DNA from: Prorocentrum cordatum
Lineage: Eukaryota; Sar; Dinophyceae; Prorocentrales; Prorocentraceae
Assembly (NCBI GenBank): GCA_963575745.1
Contig: CAUYUJ010014205.1
Location: 706,674-770,673, forward strand
DNA: 64,000 bases
Direction: 5' to 3'
A program made the translations under genes and the position numbers. The notes under the pieces are model-generated. The model had not been told where the DNA came from and did no database searches. It saw nothing but the letters and a program-made list of their open reading frames with translations. Of this stretch, positions 12,162 through 23,604 are shown piece after piece (within the stretch, counting starts at the first letter, position 1; each line of letters starts with the position of its first letter).

Positions 12162-12191
12162 GAGCCGGGATAGCCTTGAGCCGGGATAGCC
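12162..12191 (-). repeat. 14-bp tandem pair upstream of LINE ORF1
   Basis: The plus-strand 14-mer GAGCCGGGATAGCC occurs at 12,162-12,175 and again at 12,178-12,191. On the coding strand the upstream copy is followed by AAG, giving GGCTCAAG, the last 8 bases of the dinoflagellate spliced leader. The differences from the leader are mostly transitions. It may be a decayed tandem leader relic, or coincidence. Confidence 0.3.
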
Positions 12192-12589
12192 GTTCAAACT
12201 ATGTTTCGTCTACAGCCAGAAGCGCGGCCAGCAGCGGCCAATCGCGCTCTTCTGCCCACGCGCCCTTCTGGCTGCTTGGATGCGTGGCGGCGCGGGAGGT
12301 CTGGCCAGCATGCCTGCGCGGCACCTGCTGCAGCGCCTCCTGAAGCACAGCGCGCGTCAGGCCGCGCCTCCCGCCGCGGAGGTGCTGGAGTGCTGCGACC
12401 CCTGGCGCCCAGCCAGACGACCAGACGCTGGGGAGAGCCCAAGTGAGACCCTGCAGCATCGTGCTGCGCGGGCCCCTCGGGGCTCTCGCGCTTTCCACGG
12501 TGCTGCAGCTTGATTTCGCGGCGTCGGATCTCGAAGTCTCGGGCGTGCGCGCGAGAGTGGGCGCAGCAACGAGAACGCGACGGGGAGGC
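12192..12589. other. No supported gene
   Basis: GC-rich sequence upstream of the LINE, possibly including its 5' UTR. Short frames on both strands lack domains. Confidence 0.4.
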
Positions 12590-12807
12590 GGGCACCGCCG
12601 TGCCCATTTCGGCACACCCCTCGCACGTTCCGTGGCCCATCAGGGAGCTCCACCGAAGCGTCCAGCGGGAGGGTTCGCATGGCGCCGCCGCACCCATGTC
12701 AGCACACCCCTCGCACGTTTTCGTGGCCCATATGGGAGCTCCACCGAAGCGTTCAACGGGAAGGTTCGCATTGTGCCGCCGCGCCCATTTCGGCACACCA
12801 GTCCTGG

Positions 12808-12815
<8 letters not shown>
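12590..12815. repeat. ~90-bp satellite, about 2.5 copies (same family as 3.3-4.1 kb)
   Basis: The units share CCCATTTCGGCACACCCCTC, GCACGTTTTCGTGGCCC and AGGGAGCTCCACCGAAG with the array at 3,325-4,095. They differ in the middle, where GCGTTCAACGGGAAGGTTCGC replaces the other array's segment. Confidence 0.85.
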
Positions 12816-13295
<480 letters not shown>

Positions 13296-13354
13296 CCGAT
13301 CCGGCGTGTGAGTTTGTGAGAGCGTGGGCTTGAGCTCGCTCCAGCTTCGCTCTG

Positions 13355-13680
13355 GAGAGGGGGGGGACGAATTCCAACGCAATTCAGTGAACGCACAAGC
13401 TCTGGAGAGAGGGGGGACGCTTCGCTCTGGAGAGGGGGGGGGGGGGGGGGGGGCGAATTCCAACGGAATTCACTGAACGCACAAGCCCCCCGGGGGGGGG
13501 GGGGACGAATTCCAACGGAATTCACTGAACGCACAAGCTCTGGAGAGGGGGAAGGGGAGGGACGCTTCGCTCTGGAGGGGGGGGGGGGCGAATTCCAACG
13601 GAATCACTGAACGCACAAGCTCTGGAGAGGGGGGGACGAATTCCAACGGAATTCACTGAACGCACAAGCTCCCCCCGCCT
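13355..13680. repeat. ~65-bp tandem repeat with G-runs
   Basis: Five or so copies contain GACGAATTCCAACGGAATTC, then ACTGAACGCACAAGC and CTCTGGAGAGGGG. G-run lengths vary widely. Confidence 0.88.
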
Positions 13681-13931
13681 CCCACACATACCCACTTCCC
13701 TCTCTCCGAGAGGCATCTTCTTCTCTGACCCCCCCCCGACAGCCCCCCCCAAAAAATAGACCCCCCCCCTTCCAGGACAGACCCCACCCCTCTCCGACAG
13801 ACCCCTTCCCCCCTCTCCGAACGGATCCTCCCCCCCCCTCTCCGACAGAGATTTCCTTCTCCGACAGACCCCTCCCTTCTCTCCCCCCCCCCCCCCTTCT
13901 CCGACAGACCCCACCCCTAGAACAGCAGCAC

Positions 13932-13967
<36 letters not shown>

Positions 13968-15330
13968 CAGACTCCCCCTCTGCTTGTTGACAAGTCTCTT
14001 CCTCTCTCCTACAAATCTTCCCCCCCTCCTCCCCGACATACCCCCCCCTCCATGACCGACACTCCCTCCCCTGGCCCCCCCTCCGCACACAGACCTCTCC
14101 CGCTTCCACAAACCCGTCCCTCGCCCTCTCCGACCCCCCCTCTCTTCTCCGACACACTTGCTCTCCCTTTCTCCGATAGACTTCCCCCCCTCTTCCCCTC
14201 CCCCCCTTGCACCGACGTCTCGCGCTGTTACACTCCCCCTTCCAATACAGAACCCCCCCCTTTCCGACATATCCTTTTCCGCTCTTCCGCTTTCTCTCCT
14301 ACAGACCCCCACCTCCAGGACAGACCCCCCCTCCCCCTCCGACATATCCCTTTCCGCTCTTCCGCTCTCTCTCTCTCTCTCCTACAGACCCCCCCCGCTC
14401 TCACAGACCCCCCCCCACTCCGACAGACCCCTCCACCCTCCAGGACAGACCTCACCTCTCCGAGAAATCTCCTTCCTTTTTTTCCGACAGATCCTCTCTC
14501 CTGTCCTGGACAGACGCCGCCCTCTCTCCCACACTTTCCCCGCCCCTTCGACAACCCCCCCCCGTCCCCCAACAACAGACCCCCCCTCTCCCCTTCCGAC
14601 AGATCCCTTTCCGCTCTTCCGCATTCTCTCCTGCAGACCCCCCCCCGCTCTCACAGACACCCCCCCACACTCTGACTGACCGCCCCCCCTCCAGGGCAGA
14701 CCTCACCTCTCCGAGAAATCTCCTTCTTTCCGGCAGAGCCTCTCTCCTGTCCTGGACAGACCCCGCCCTCTCTCCCACAATTCCCCCCCCCTTCGACAGA
14801 CCCTCCCTCCCCCAACAAGAGCAGCTCAAGCAGCAGCAGCAGCGGCAGCAGCATCAGCAATAGCACCAACAGCAGAACGAGCAGCATCAGCAGCATTATC
14901 CGCGCACAGCCACAGACGCATCCTAAACGGTCCGCAACGACTCGCAGACATACCCCCCCTTTTTTAGGACAGACCCCATCCCCCTCCGACAGATCTCTTC
15001 CCTCCTCCCCGACAGCCCTCCCCACCCCTCCAGGACAGACTCCCCCCTCCGACTGAACCCTCCCCCCAAACAAGAGCAGCACAAGCAGCAGCAGCAGCAT
15101 CAGCAACAGCACCAACTGCAACATGAGCAGTATCAACAGCAATACCAGCGCACTTCCGCAGACGCATCCCAGGACGGCCCGCGACGACTCGCAGACGGAC
15201 CTCTCCTGTTTCAGATCATATCCCCCCCCCTCGCCGACCGATCTCTTCTCCCCCTCTTCGACAGATCCCCTGGCCTCCAAGGCAGACACCCCCTCCCCCA
15301 GCCATCCCGCACCCACCTCCGAGATGTTCC
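13681..15330. repeat. C-rich TCTCCGACAGACCCC minisatellite with CAG runs
   Basis: Dozens of degenerate units built on CTCCGACAGACCCCCC fill 1.6 kb. CAG-rich blocks interrupt them at 13,921-13,968, 14,820-14,890 and 15,075-15,145. The same unit reappears at 32,930-33,125. No gene is supported. Confidence 0.9.
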
Positions 15331-15480
15331 AAGATAGGAGAGAGCGTGATCCACCGCCGCTTTACTTTGGAAATTTCCCCGCCTCTTCCTCCGGAACCCG
15401 GGGTTTCCCCCCCCCTCCGAAAATCCCCCCCTCCCTGCTGGACCCCCCCCCCTTCCCCCCGGCAAAACTCCCCCCCTCCC
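15331..15480. other. C-rich unique spacer
   Basis: Short C-rich sequence between arrays. Nothing is recognised. Confidence 0.4.
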
Positions 15481-15775
15481 CTAACCCCCCCCTCGGGAAA
15501 ACTGGGGGGGTCACTACCGGTTTGAACCCACCCCCACCCCCTCCGGAAAACCGAGGGGGGCACTACCAGTTCGAACCCTCCCCCCCCTCAGAAAATCAGA
15601 GAGGGGTCACTACCGGTTCGAACCCCCCCCCTCCGGAAAACCGGGGGGGGTCACAACTGGTTCGAACCCCTTCCCCCCCCTCGAAAACCGTGGGGGGTCA
15701 CTACCAGTTCGAACCCCCCCCCCTCCGAAAACCGGTGGAGGTCACTACCGGTCCGAACCCCTCCCCCTTCCCCAC
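15481..15775 (+). repeat. Satellite S: GGTCACTACCGGTTCGAACCC units
   Basis: Six units of about 45-50 bases contain TCACTACCGGTTCGAACC plus C-runs and CCGAAAACCG. The same unit occurs in the opposite orientation at 32,385-32,625, on the far side of the Copia-A element. Confidence 0.9.
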
Positions 15776-15789
15776 GCTCACCGCCAGCA

Positions 15790-16690
15790 AACAACTCTGG
15801 GTCCCTACCACCGTCCGTCCGCACCACATCCCCCACTGCTGTCCCCAGCACCACTGTCCTCACCACCACTGTCTCCACTGTTCCCACCACCGTCACCACT
15901 GTCCTCACCAGTGCCCCCACCACTGTCGCACTGTCCCCACTGTCCACACCACTGTTCCCACCACGGTTCCACTCCCCACTTTCTCCACAGCCCCATCCAC
16001 TGTCCCACTGTCCCCAGTGTCCCGCTGTCCCCGCCGCTGTCCCATTGAGCTGTCCCACTATTCCCACCACTGTCCCACTGTCCCCGCCACTGTCCCTACT
16101 GTAATTACCTCTGTCCCATTATCCCACCGCCGTCCTCGCCACCGCCCTCACGACTGGCGCCACAACCACTGTACCCTCCACTGTCCCACGGTTGCCACCA
16201 CGTTCCCACTGTCCCCACACCACTGCCGCCACCAGCACCGTCCCCACCACTGTCCCACTGTCCCCACTGTTCCCACAATTGTCCCCGCTGTCCCCACCAA
16301 TGCCCCCACCAGTGTCTCACTGTCCCCAGTCTCCCCGCCACTGTCCCGCCACAATCCCACTCTCCCCACTTTCCCCACGGTCCCCACCACTGTCCCACTG
16401 TTCCCACTGTTCCCACCACTGTCCCACTGTCCCCGCCGCTGTCCCACTGTGCTGTCCCACCGTACCCACTGTGCCCATCACTGTCCCTCTGTCCCCACTG
16501 TCCCCACCACCTTCCCCACTGTACTACGGTCTCACCACTGTCCTCACCACCGGCTTCACCACTGTCCCAACCACTACTGTCCCCACCATTGTCCCCCTGT
16601 CCCCACCAGTGTCCCGCTGTCCCCTCACCACTGTCCCCAACACCACCGTCCCCACCACTGTCCCACTGTCCCCGCACCACTGCCCCCGCC
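15790..16690. repeat. CCACTGTCCC minisatellite
   Basis: About 900 bases of degenerate 9-15-base units built on CCACTGTCCC. Copia-A is inserted at its right edge, and similar units (CCACCGTTCCCACCGCTGTCC) resume at 32,301, as expected if the element split the array. Confidence 0.92.
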
Positions 16691-16693
16691 ACC

Positions 16694-16955
16694 AGTTTGA
16701 AGGGGGCTGGAAGGCCCAGCCAACAGCTTCGCCTCAGGCGAAGCCAAGCTCCTGCTCCGTTGTACCGTAGTAGCGATAGTCCCAGTATGAGAGGAGATGC
16801 CATCTCAAGCACTAGGAAGATCCTTTTGGTCTTGATAGCGATTGTGTGCCTCGCAGTGAAGCACAATCATGCATGGGCGGCCGGCCGCTTGAGCCGACGC
16901 GGCCGCGGGCGCACGTTCGCTTCCACTCCTTGCGTCCCTCAGCTCGCTTTAGAGT
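16694..16955 (-). repeat. Copia-A 3' LTR
   Basis: This 262-base repeat (plus strand AGTTTGAAGG... to ...TTTAGAGT) is matched by 32,038-32,300. Shared blocks include GGCTGGAAGGCCCAGCCAAC, GAGAGGAGATGCCATCTCAA and GGCCGGCCGCTTGAGCCGAC. It lacks the TG...CA ends common in LTRs. CCACC at 16,689-16,693 abuts the outer end. Confidence 0.9.
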
Positions 16956-17076
16956 CGGGGGGGAGGGGTACGAAGCGTGAACCCGTCGCCCCTATACAAC
17001 AGGCGTAGCAGCTAACATACACAAGGACCGAAAAGGAAGCGCCAGCACGTTGCCTCGCATGTACGTGGCTTACTCA
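16956..17076 (-). other. Copia-A 3' untranslated segment
   Basis: This lies between the RNase H stop and the 3' LTR. The base run next to the LTR is pyrimidine-rich on the coding strand (purine-rich on plus), the reverse of a normal polypurine tract. The nearest coding-strand purine run (GAAAAGGAAG) is about 75 bases away. Confidence 0.5.
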
Positions 17077-17863
17077 TCAGGCGGCGTCAGAACTTGATGT
17101 CTGGCCGGCCCGATATGGAGCATGTCTCTTCAGGTCCTGTTTGAAGGTCTGCATACCTCCCATGAGTTGTAGGAGCATTTCTCTGTCGATGCTCCCCTTG
17201 GTGTGGCCATCCGCAGCCATATCGCAGGTGTCACACCACTGAATGCTATGCACGATTCCACGCTCCATCATCTGTCGTATCCAACTGATGTGTCCTAAAA
17301 GGGTACACTCAATCGGCTTCTTCAAGTCTTTGCTTGACAAGGACTTAAAAACAAACTCAGCATCGATGGTCAAAGTGACCTTGATGCTCAGGCCACCCAA
17401 CCCTAGTACATCTTTCAACTGAGTGGGCGTGGGCGGCCCTGCGTGGAGCTCGTGCAGAGTCACAATCGTGGGATAACAGTCCTCCAAATTATGGGCTGCT
17501 GCTAGTGTCTCTGCTGAATAGCTCGAGCGGACCTGCAAGCGGTGAGACGTTGCAGTGCGCATCGATCAAGTGAACGACAGGCTTGCCGGATGGCGTGTTT
17601 CCACGTCGTAGCAGGTTTGCCCCGCGAATACCATAGCCTTTGACGTCGTCATCGGCGTCTCCACTCAGGCGTCGATATCCTGAGTCGCCATGTAAGTCGA
17701 CCTCGCCCGTAGGATTCATCGCCTGGTAGACAATCTTCTTCGGGCAGGCCTGTAGCTTCCTGGTGATCGCGTTCAGTCGTCGCACTTGAATGTTGGTCGG
17801 TTCTTGGCGCGTTGTAGAGATGCAACATGCGCCATCAAGCACACCTGACGAACATGTCTGCAA
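17077..17863 (-). pseudogene. Copia-A RNase H, frameshifted
   Basis: Two overlapping frames form one copia RNase H. The first (17,863-17,489) includes LHGDSGYRRLSGDADDDVKG and YGIRGANLLRRG. The second (17,562-17,077) carries RSSYSAETLAAAH (catalytic Glu in SAE), TIDAEFVFKSL (Asp) and QWCDTCDMAADGHTKGSIDR, the family version of the terminal ADxxTK motif. A single frameshift near 17,540 separates them. The enzyme degrades RNA in the RNA:DNA hybrid. The GHTKGSIDR ending matches dinoflagellate copia proteins I recall. Confidence 0.87.
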
Positions 17864-17987
17864 CCATCTTGGTTGCCTGAGCGTCAGCGTCGGCGCCGGT
17901 CAGTTCGGGATGTTGTATAGGACGGAGCTGTTTGATCTATTCATCTTGATCCAAAGTGACATTGCCGCCCTCGTCCTTGGTGTAAAC

Positions 17988-18678
17988 TCAACAAGCACAA
18001 ATGGTATATGTGTGCTTGTTGAGTTTACACTTACCAAAGGTATCTTCAACGCATTTGACATACTTGTCAATGGTGTCCTCAGTACTGGCCATATCGATGT
18101 CATCAACATGCTTGGCCGTGAGCAAGTTGTTGCTCGCCTCGACCCTCGTCGTATGACGTGGGTCGGAAACCGAATCCTCTGGTGGTCCTCCTGAGCTTAA
18201 GTGAGAAAGCCCGTGGAGCGTCTTTAGTGCCTGTGCCTGGTTACAAGCACTGTAGGCAGTGCTTTGACTCGTCATAGTGCTCGAACCCTGGAAGAGTTCG
18301 GAGCACTGTGGCCGATCCAGGCGGCAAAGTAAAACACGCCACACGTTCCTTTTCATCAGTAGCCTCAGCAAATTCCTGATAGGTCAATCCTTTCAGTAAG
18401 GCCAGATTGATGTCGAGGGGAGCAATGATCCACTGCTTGTTGCATGCTGCCGTGCTAGCGAGTAACCTCTGGCTTGATCGTCTCGCTTTTCCCGAACATG
18501 TTTCTACGTCGAAGGCTTCAAGGTCCATGAAGCCTCGGAGAACCAAGCGTAGTCGGATGGTACGTTCCATCTCGCCCTTCTCGTTCTTCACGAACTTCCA
18601 CTTGTACACGTATCTCGAAGTCATGATGTTCGACGCTTTGGCTATCTCCTGCATATTAAAGCATTCTTGTCGAACCAT
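17988..18678 (-). pseudogene. Copia-A reverse transcriptase, broken
   Basis: The frame 18,678-18,241 reads SRYVYKWKFVKNEKGEMER and RLRLVLRGFMDLEAFD, then PLDINLALLKG (motif A, Asp about residue 89 of that frame), and ends at a TAA after HCLQCL. The same frame continues beyond the stop as PGTGTKDAPRAFSLKL, the expected next RT block, so the TAA is a nonsense change. A frameshift follows. The 18,371-17,988 frame then gives NNLLTAKHVDDIDMAS, motif C with His-Val-Asp-Asp. This copy cannot make a full RT. Confidence 0.9.
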
Positions 18679-19444
18679 GTCTTCAATTCAGTGTAGAGGG
18701 CCTTCGATACTTTATCGGGATTCGCCTGAATGCCAGCTTTAGCGAGGAGATCGTCTTCCTTGACGACCGCAGCTCGCTTTGCAGCGGCGGTTACGTATAC
18801 TCGCATAGTGGCCCCCCGGTCGGCATCGAATATCATATGTTGTTGCTCGGACAAGACTACCTTCGACATTTCTGTCGTAAAGCATAGTTCGACATATCGA
18901 CCATGTTCGTCTAGGTCTAGTCCGTAGTTGTCGTCTTCGACAATGGGGCACGTTGGGGCGTAGTACGTCTCCTCGGTATTCGGAGTCGTGCGTGCGTCCC
19001 CACTTCGGCAGGTGTCCCCGCTGTTCATCAGCTACAGTGATCAGCGCACTTTGATCTGCAACCATCTGTGAAGGTATGAGGAAGGTCCTCTGGTGGAGTT
19101 GCCTCCAACAGTTCCCTTTCCTCTCGTAGTACTGCATACCACACCTCCATAACATGCGACTCAAGATCAGCCTCTGGTTCTTCGTAAATCGTAGAGAGCC
19201 GTCCGTCATCATGTGATGGTTCGGCTTCTGAGGCTTCTCTTGCGGTTCCATCCGGTGTCGGTGTTTCTGCCAATTCCTCCAAGTTTGACATGTCCTGATC
19301 AAAACCTGCTTGAGGATTAATGGACTTCAGGCATTGGACTATTCGTGAATGTGCTGATCCAGTTATATCGTGTGTATTCAGAGCAGTGCCTTCTGCTTCA
19401 GAATGATCAAATCCTGGTTTCACGTCGTTGTCGTAATGGACCAA
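18642..19444 (-). pseudogene. Copia-A linker between integrase and RT
   Basis: Two frames (19,444-19,028 and 19,028-18,642) read acidic, low-similarity sequence. The second ends with DLLAKAGIQANPDKVSKALY and ELKTWFDKNALICRR, which runs into the RT start. This is the usual variable stretch between integrase and RT in copia polyproteins. There are no catalytic motifs. Confidence 0.6.
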
Positions 19445-19494
19445 TGTGCAGCAGTCGGCAGAAGTAACCGGAGGCAGCTTATGGACACTCTTGG

Positions 19495-20745
19495 CTAGCC
19501 TGGCTGAAATACATTCTCAATGCGAAATATGTTTCTGAGAAGGTACTGTAGAGCGAAGTGTACCTTGGGAGATAGACGGCTTGCGGTCGCCATCTGAAGC
19601 GTCCCTTTCTTGGTCGTTACATAAACAAAGGTCAAAACAGGTCTCCCCGCTGATAGGCTGGCTACGAATGTTAACACTGTGCGTATTGCAGTGTTGTCGG
19701 AGCCAATCTCTCGGGCTATGAGTGCTTCAATGTATAATGAATGCCTTGCATCGCCGTATTGTACTTGAACGTCTCGATTGCCCACTCGGATGATGACCTG
19801 ACGACCCCTTTCGGGATCATTCTTTACAGCTGGGAACGGGCCATTCCAGCCTCCCCAGTCCTCCTTCGTGGTCGTAGGGCGATGGTAATCGACCAAGTCT
19901 CGTTCATCGTAATTTTACTGACCAGTAATAATCGTTTTAGTGCGTAAGGCACGATTGGTCTTAGCTATTGCTGTGGCCTGTGTGATCGCTTCAATACATA
20001 TCCTGCGTATCGTCTGTTTACGAGAGTGGTCCGACGTTTCCGTCGGCTGCTCGTGGTCCAAGACAGGTAGGTCAGGGAGCATTGCTGGTTGCCGTCCAAA
20101 CAGAGCGTTATATGGAGACGCCTCGCTATAGAAGGTGAACGCGTTGGCGGCGAACAGGGCCTCGTGCAGTAGTCGGGTGAACACAAGAGGTATACCTAAC
20201 CTAATGAGTTCAGCCTCCGTGACGTGCAGTAAATGGCGTAGGATGCCATTTCTGGCCTCGATCGTTGCAGCGTGCTGTCCACGCGCGCGTATCCTTAGTT
20301 CAGTGCCTTTCGCCTTGAGGACTGCTTTCGCAGTGTCGTTGTTAAGGGCGCCCCCTCCATCAGAGTAGAGTACCTTTGCTGGTCCAAACTGCATCCAGCA
20401 CTGATGGTATGCATCCAGGATACTGGTCATAGTCTTGCCTGGTATCTCAATCCCAGTAGCATACCGTATACAGCGATCGATACTCTGGAAGATCATGTGT
20501 TCTTGCTTGTAGAACATCAGATCACATTCCACTTCCTCATTAAATTTACCAGGTGATGCAGTAGAGGGCATAACAGTGTGCCCAGGCTTGTCCAAAGCTC
20601 TGCATTCTCGGCATGTGTCGCAGACACTTTTGACTAGATTGAATCTGACATTGTCCAGGCCTACCTTGCTTAAGATGAGTCTCGTCTTAGGCTCCTTCGC
20701 ATAGAACCAACGTAAGTGTAGCTTTCGCAACTCGCGTGTTACCAC
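19495..20745 (-). CDS. Copia-A integrase
   Basis: The frame 20,745-19,915 (276 codons) has an N-terminal His-His-Cys-Cys-like region ending VCDTCREC (residues 42-48). The catalytic core follows: Asp75 in EVECDLMF, Asp129 in VLYSDGGGAL and Glu163 in ATIEARNG, the D-D-E set with about 34 residues between the last two. The next frame (19,896-19,495) continues with VDYHRPTTTKEDWGGWNGPF and a conserved C-terminal domain after a short gap, so the protein is probably one chain with a stop or shift near 19,910. The enzyme inserts the cDNA copy into DNA. The hairpin at 19,637 codes SAGRPV within the C-terminal part, not the core. Confidence 0.9.
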
Positions 20746-21170
20746 GCTGGGGCCAAGGCTTCGTAAGTTTGGTAGACTGATGTGTACATCGAACCGTGAC
20801 CAGTCTGGTAGTCGTGGTCGTGCAGCAGGGCTCCCCGCTGGTGGTGGGCAGGTGCTTCTCCACCTCGTTGTCGACCACGTCTGACTCTAACCTGTGGTAG
20901 TCGGAGATGGCCATCCGAACTACCAGCTCCGCTCGAGGCAGGTTGCCCTGCAGCAGGTTCAGCAGCATGTCTGCCTACAATAATGTCGTGACTGCTTGCG
21001 CCCGCTGTAGGTCCAGCTCTGGGGCCGGGTCTCGGTGCCCTCAGCCGCGTAAGTGGCGATGCGGCTGGCGCCTCGGGTGGTGGTGCTGCTAACTCAGCAA
21101 GATCTGGCGGTGCAGGTCCTGCTGCCGGCTCGGCAGGAACCGGCGGTATCTGTCCATGATTGTCGGGCAA
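20739..21170 (-). CDS. Copia-A Pro/Ala-rich linker upstream of integrase
   Basis: A 143-codon frame is rich in Pro and Ala (PAEPAAGPAPPDLAELAAPP) and contains AEPAAGQPASS encoded by the hairpin at 20,938. It overlaps the integrase start by a few bases in another frame. It looks like a disordered linker, with no domain. Confidence 0.5.
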   Translation of the reverse strand: MPDNHGQIPPVPAEPAAGPAPPDLAELAAPPPEAPAASPLTRLRAPRPGPRAGPTAGASSHDIIVGRHAAEPAAGQPASSGAGSSDGHLRLPQVRVRRGRQRGGEAPAHHQRGALLHDHDYQTGHGSMYTSVYQTYEALAPAW

Positions 21171-21599
21171 CTTCCAAGGCTTGGCAAACTTGCATTTGCC
21201 AAGTGTTTGTGCGTGTCCAGGCTTGTTCTTCCCATAGTTCTTCTTACAGCTCGGACATTACCAATGGTAGTCGTGCTTATCGCACCACCTTCAGTGTCTC
21301 GGATATCTATCATGAGAGGGAGAATGCATGTTAACGTTGTCCGCGCACGCAGGACACCCGAGCCCTCCCGATGGTGGTCTCGTAGTCGAGCCATCAGGTT
21401 GTCGAGGGGGACTCGGGTCATCCAAATCGTATCCCCTGGCGTTAGTGACCAACGCGGTGGACGAATACGGGTAGCCATGGAAAGGATCACGAGTTACCTG
21501 GAAGAGATCGTGCGCGATCTGAACAGCCTCGACGAAGAGTGACTGCATCTTTGAAGTATTTTGTGCAGCCATGGACAGTTCCTTGTTGCGTACCGACGC

Positions 21600-22165
21600 G
21601 TGTTGATGATGGCCAGTACATCGTTTTCGTTAGAAGGGGTGAATCAAATACGATGGTTGGCCATGATCTCGGTCGGCTTTCGTATCAGTGCCATGGGAGT
21701 CGCGTAGGCCAGTAGTGCATTGATCCATGATCACCTCGCAAGTGCCCTTGCTTTTGGCCAACGTAGTCCATGGTGGTATCTGATCCACCCAAGTCCCCCT
21801 GGTTGTTCTCGTAAGTAGAATCGCCGAAGACTATTTTGACGTACAGCCACCTTCCAACAGTGCTTGATATGTGGTAAGTCTTATGTACGATGTTCATGCC
21901 AAGTGTCGTAGTTAACCTTTGCATTGAAATAGGAAGGTAAACCAGTTGTTCTGCAGTCTGGCTGTAACCTGACAGCTTTGACGAAACAAACGTCTAGATA
22001 ATGCATGACTGCATCTTGGACATCCTTGTTGCCAAGGTCAACGCAGGTGCGTTTGTCGAGGTTGCCCCCTGAAGGCAGACCTCGGCTGAGTGCTAGTTGA
22101 GAGATGCCTCCAATTCCTCCACGCAGTTCTAACGCGTCTACCTTGTTGTGTCGTCCGTAACACAA
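21600..22165 (-). pseudogene. Copia-A methyltransferase-like domain
   Basis: The frame 22,165-21,881 reads VDALELRGGIGGISQLALSR, like the glycine-rich motif I (SAM binding) of C5 cytosine methyltransferases, then CVDLGNKDVQDAVMHYLDVC, LQPDCRTTGLPSYFN (in the place of the Pro-Cys catalytic motif) and NYDTWHEH. Beyond 21,881 the reading passes through three frames in which VRQNSLRRFYLRE, VIMDQCTTGLRDSHGTDT and RKPTEIMANHR can be recognised. Methyltransferases in dinoflagellate retrotransposons have been reported; that similar domain is from memory. This copy is frameshifted and its catalytic state is unclear. Confidence 0.65.
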
Positions 22166-22344
22166 GGTGGAGATTTTGGGGAATACATGCGCGTAGGATC
22201 CAGCAGGTTGCCCCGCAGGTGGTGTGATGAAGTTCCCCTCTCCATCGTCGCTATCCGTGTCGGAGTCAAGAGGTACGTCGGCGTAGTACGTATTACACCC
22301 GAGTCTTTTCAGGTCGTCTCCACAGTCGTCGTTGCCTTCTTCGA

Positions 22345-22731
22345 CTATGTTGGGTATCTTGCGTGGCTTGATGACAACTTATTTGTCTGCTTTCTGTTTT
22401 TCTTTTGTTTAATTCTGGCATCGGCTGGTAGTGCTTTCTGTTGTTCTGTCTCAGGTGAGCTAAATGTCGGAAATTCGGGAATAGAGGGGAGCACGCGGCC
22501 GCGCTCAATCGAAGGGGGAGGGAGGCGATCGCCATCGATGATCGCCACTCGCCTTGAGCGTGGACGCGAGCTGCCATCTCCCAAGAGAGTCGGTTCAGGC
22601 TGCTCCCAGTACAGTCGGGCACGGATGTTAGTAACACCATTGGGTAATGGTGCGTTGCACTTGTGCCCGGTAAGCTGGTCCTGGATCTTGATGTCTTTGA
22701 TGATCCTGTTGTCGTCCAGGTTCATCGTCAC
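22345..22731 (-). CDS. Copia-A ORF of unknown function
   Basis: A 128-codon frame starts MTMNLDDNRIIKDIKIQDQL and contains GHKCNAPLPNGVTNIRARLY, then becomes Lys/Arg/Pro-rich. It is in line with the other element ORFs. No domain is recognised. Confidence 0.45.
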   Translation of the reverse strand: MTMNLDDNRIIKDIKIQDQLTGHKCNAPLPNGVTNIRARLYWEQPEPTLLGDGSSRPRSRRVAIIDGDRLPPPSIERGRVLPSIPEFPTFSSPETEQQKALPADARIKQKKNRKQTNKLSSSHARYPT

Positions 22732-22857
22732 CCGTCTAACAACATGGTCCCACTCGGGGCCATTCTTAGGAGACTGAACGTAAGTTCGAGCTCGTTTATC
22801 AACTCGAGTATGGATACTGAGATGTACAGCGCTTGTATGAGTTCTTTGCGTTCTATG

Positions 22858-23604
22858 TCAATCCATCTGATCAAGTAACCTTGCGGTCAAGACCGCTAGA
22901 GTCTTATTGCGCCATTCTGTCTTCTGAGCACCTTGTCCATACCAGTCTAGAAAATGCTCAGTAGGTTCTGCAGGTTTCCCTGCTATGTTGCATGCGAATC
23001 GCCATGGGTTGGTCGGGGTGCGCGTGCAAGTAGTCGCCACTTGCAGATGTGATCCGCTGGGCAACGTGTTAGCGCGGTCGTGCTTCAGGCCGAAGTGGCA
23101 GAAACGCATGCGCACGACTTGTAAAACATGATCTTCAATAACTTATCGCATGGGACCTTGTTTCCAGAAAAATCCCGGTGCCCCCACAAGTACAATGGTC
23201 ACACGTAGAGCCCGAGCCTTGGACATCAGATTTTGGATGCGCTGGTAATGTGACCCTGCCCTCTTACCAGGCAGCCTCACATGCCAATCAGCAGGTGTTG
23301 CCACCCACAACAGTTGGTGATCACCCGAGAGTAATGCACCCAAATACTGTGTACCAATGGAGGTCATTACCTATGTATGTGTCCTACGGTCACACATGTA
23401 TCCACGGGCTCGGAGTTCAGCGCAAGCTGTCCGTATATCATCAATGACAAATGCACGAGAACCATAATGATGCGGCAATCCTCCTTTTTCTGCAGCGGCC
23501 ACACAGCCAGGTCCACTGCTGTTCGTGACAGCCGCGCAGCCGGGCTTGCCGCGGTCCCTGGCGCGCACAGCTGGTGCCTGGGAACCCGCGTTTGCTGACA
23601 GCAC
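22858..23604 (-). pseudogene. Copia-A accessory domain (possibly a second Rossmann-like domain)
   Basis: Three consecutive frames appear to be one domain. 23,604-23,371 contains DDIRTACAELRARGY. 23,367-23,143 has HQLLWVATPADWHVRLPGKR and ARALRVTIVLVGAPGFFWK. 23,115-22,858 has MRMRFCHFGLKHDR, LPSGSHLQVATTCTR, NPWRF and DWYGQGAQKTEWRNKTL. The beta-strand-like VTIVLVGAPGFFW and the conserved Cys/Pro-rich tail recall an uncharacterised domain of dinoflagellate copia polyproteins (memory). A hairpin copy encodes IAGKPAEPTE at 22,970. The function is unknown. Confidence 0.5.

Larger units (their letters stand above)
5728..12195 (-). mobile_element. LINE (non-LTR retrotransposon), decayed
   Basis: A two-ORF LINE lies on the minus strand. 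ORF1 runs from 12,109 to about 9,929, and ORF2 from 9,880 to 5,844 with APE endonuclease, RT and a Cys/His C-terminus. The 3' end runs into a (TCC)n tract (plus strand GGAGGA, 5,728-5,777), typical of a LINE tail grown from a simple repeat. The frame changes at least four times in ORF1 and at least four times in ORF2, so this copy is dead unless some changes are sequencing errors. The ORF2 C-terminus resembles LINEs I recall from dinoflagellates (knowledge, not searched). The upstream limit is uncertain. Confidence 0.88.

Noticed and set aside
17611-17625. Another H1 hairpin copy (GCAGGTTTGCCCCGC) in RNase H
   Set aside because: It encodes RGANLLR, which I recall as conserved family sequence, has one extra base and is read in a different register, so it is probably a chance resemblance or an ancestral source.
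22058-22072. H1-like GAGGTTGCCCCCTGA in the methyltransferase-like domain
   Set aside because: It codes the conserved GGNLDKR segment and lacks a paired stem.
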